Shown piece after piece: positions 63,920 to 64,000 of a stretch of DNA of 64,000 nucleotides (position 1 is the stretch's first letter; each line of letters starts with the position of its first letter). The notes under the pieces are model-generated. The model searched no databases. It saw only the letters and a program-made list of their open reading frames with translations, and was not told the DNA's origin. Origin of the DNA: Desulfopila sp. IMCC35008 (GTDB lineage: Bacteria; Desulfobacterota; Desulfobulbia; Desulfobulbales; Desulfocapsaceae); NCBI RefSeq assembly GCF_010646885.2, contig NZ_CP050700.1:3622501-3686500 (forward strand), read 5' to 3'. The position numbers and the translations under genes are program-made.

Positions 63920-64000
63920 TTAGACAGCCAGCCAGCTGCAGGATATTATTTCCTCTCCGGCCGCCAGGATTCTTGCCATATAATTATCCCCGGCCACAAC
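63920..64000 (-). CDS. Possible end of a minus-strand gene
   Basis: A minus-strand frame is open to the window edge and reads NYMARILAAGEEIISCSWLAV before its stop, which looks coding. Its start lies beyond the window, so no family can be assigned. Low confidence. Confidence 0.3.
   Translation of the reverse strand, partial: VVAGDNYMARILAAGEEIISCSWLAV

Noticed and set aside
1..64000. tRNA genes, rRNA, prophage or integrative element
   Set aside because: No T-loop-like GGTTCGAATCC context, no rRNA-like sequence, and no integrase, transposase or phage structural gene was seen.

Overview
The window is ordinary chromosomal sequence from a Gram-negative bacterium rich in signal transduction. The gene set suggests a marine or sediment Desulfobacterota, near Desulfobulbales. 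It includes several PAS, GAF and hybrid histidine kinases, two chemoreceptors, a triple CheW protein, bacteriohemerythrin, a eukaryotic-type HisA, a mitochondrial-type EF-G, a RimK/RimB cluster, a histone-deacetylase-like enzyme and a YkgJ cysteine-cluster protein. The taxonomy is inferred from gene content only. I found no rRNA, tRNA, CRISPR array, insertion sequence, integrase or phage gene.

Layout. 1-9 kb: end of rtcB, pdxH, a Tim44-like membrane protein, a radical SAM enzyme, an FKBP/SlyD isomerase, a patatin lipoprotein, a sensorless chemoreceptor, an HD hydrolase and a membrane protein. 9-16.6 kb: pyruvate kinase, a zinc-ribbon HtrA-like protease, arfB, a NAPE-PLD-like metallo-hydrolase, bacteriohemerythrin and a histidine kinase with an apparent internal deletion. 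16.8-23.4 kb: an exonuclease, a second metallo-hydrolase, an HDOD protein, eukaryotic-type hisA, a RecA/KaiC-like ATPase and fusA.

23.7-30.5 kb is one tightly packed minus-strand cluster of six genes: a Cys-rich unknown, triple-domain CheW, a soluble chemoreceptor with tandem Cys-containing PAS domains, a GNAT acetyltransferase, a class II histone-deacetylase-like enzyme and a YkgJ protein. It joins a chemosensory signalling core to an acetylation/deacetylation pair and is the most unusual arrangement in the window. 31-39 kb carries a ZntB/CorA transporter, a large MscS channel, a translationally coupled rimB-rimK-aspartoacylase trio in which RimK has an extra RCK_C domain, and mgtE. 39-43 kb has an overlapping hybrid kinase and sigma-54 activator pair, then a small membrane protein of 55 residues.

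43.5-48 kb holds a class IV aminotransferase and a polar amino-acid ABC transporter. In the transporter, two permeases are fused and hairpins flank the binding-protein gene. 48-57.6 kb holds a GAF hybrid kinase, glucokinase, a small response regulator behind a ten-G tract, a LOG-family protein, a DMT exporter, a VOC protein, a homocysteine methyltransferase and an amino-acid permease. Between them lie remnants of a thioesterase and of a pterin-dependent methyltransferase. 57.9-62 kb pairs a sugar-type binding protein directly with a hybrid sensor kinase and no transporter. The window ends with two small unknown proteins, a HAD hydrolase and the possible end of a minus-strand gene.
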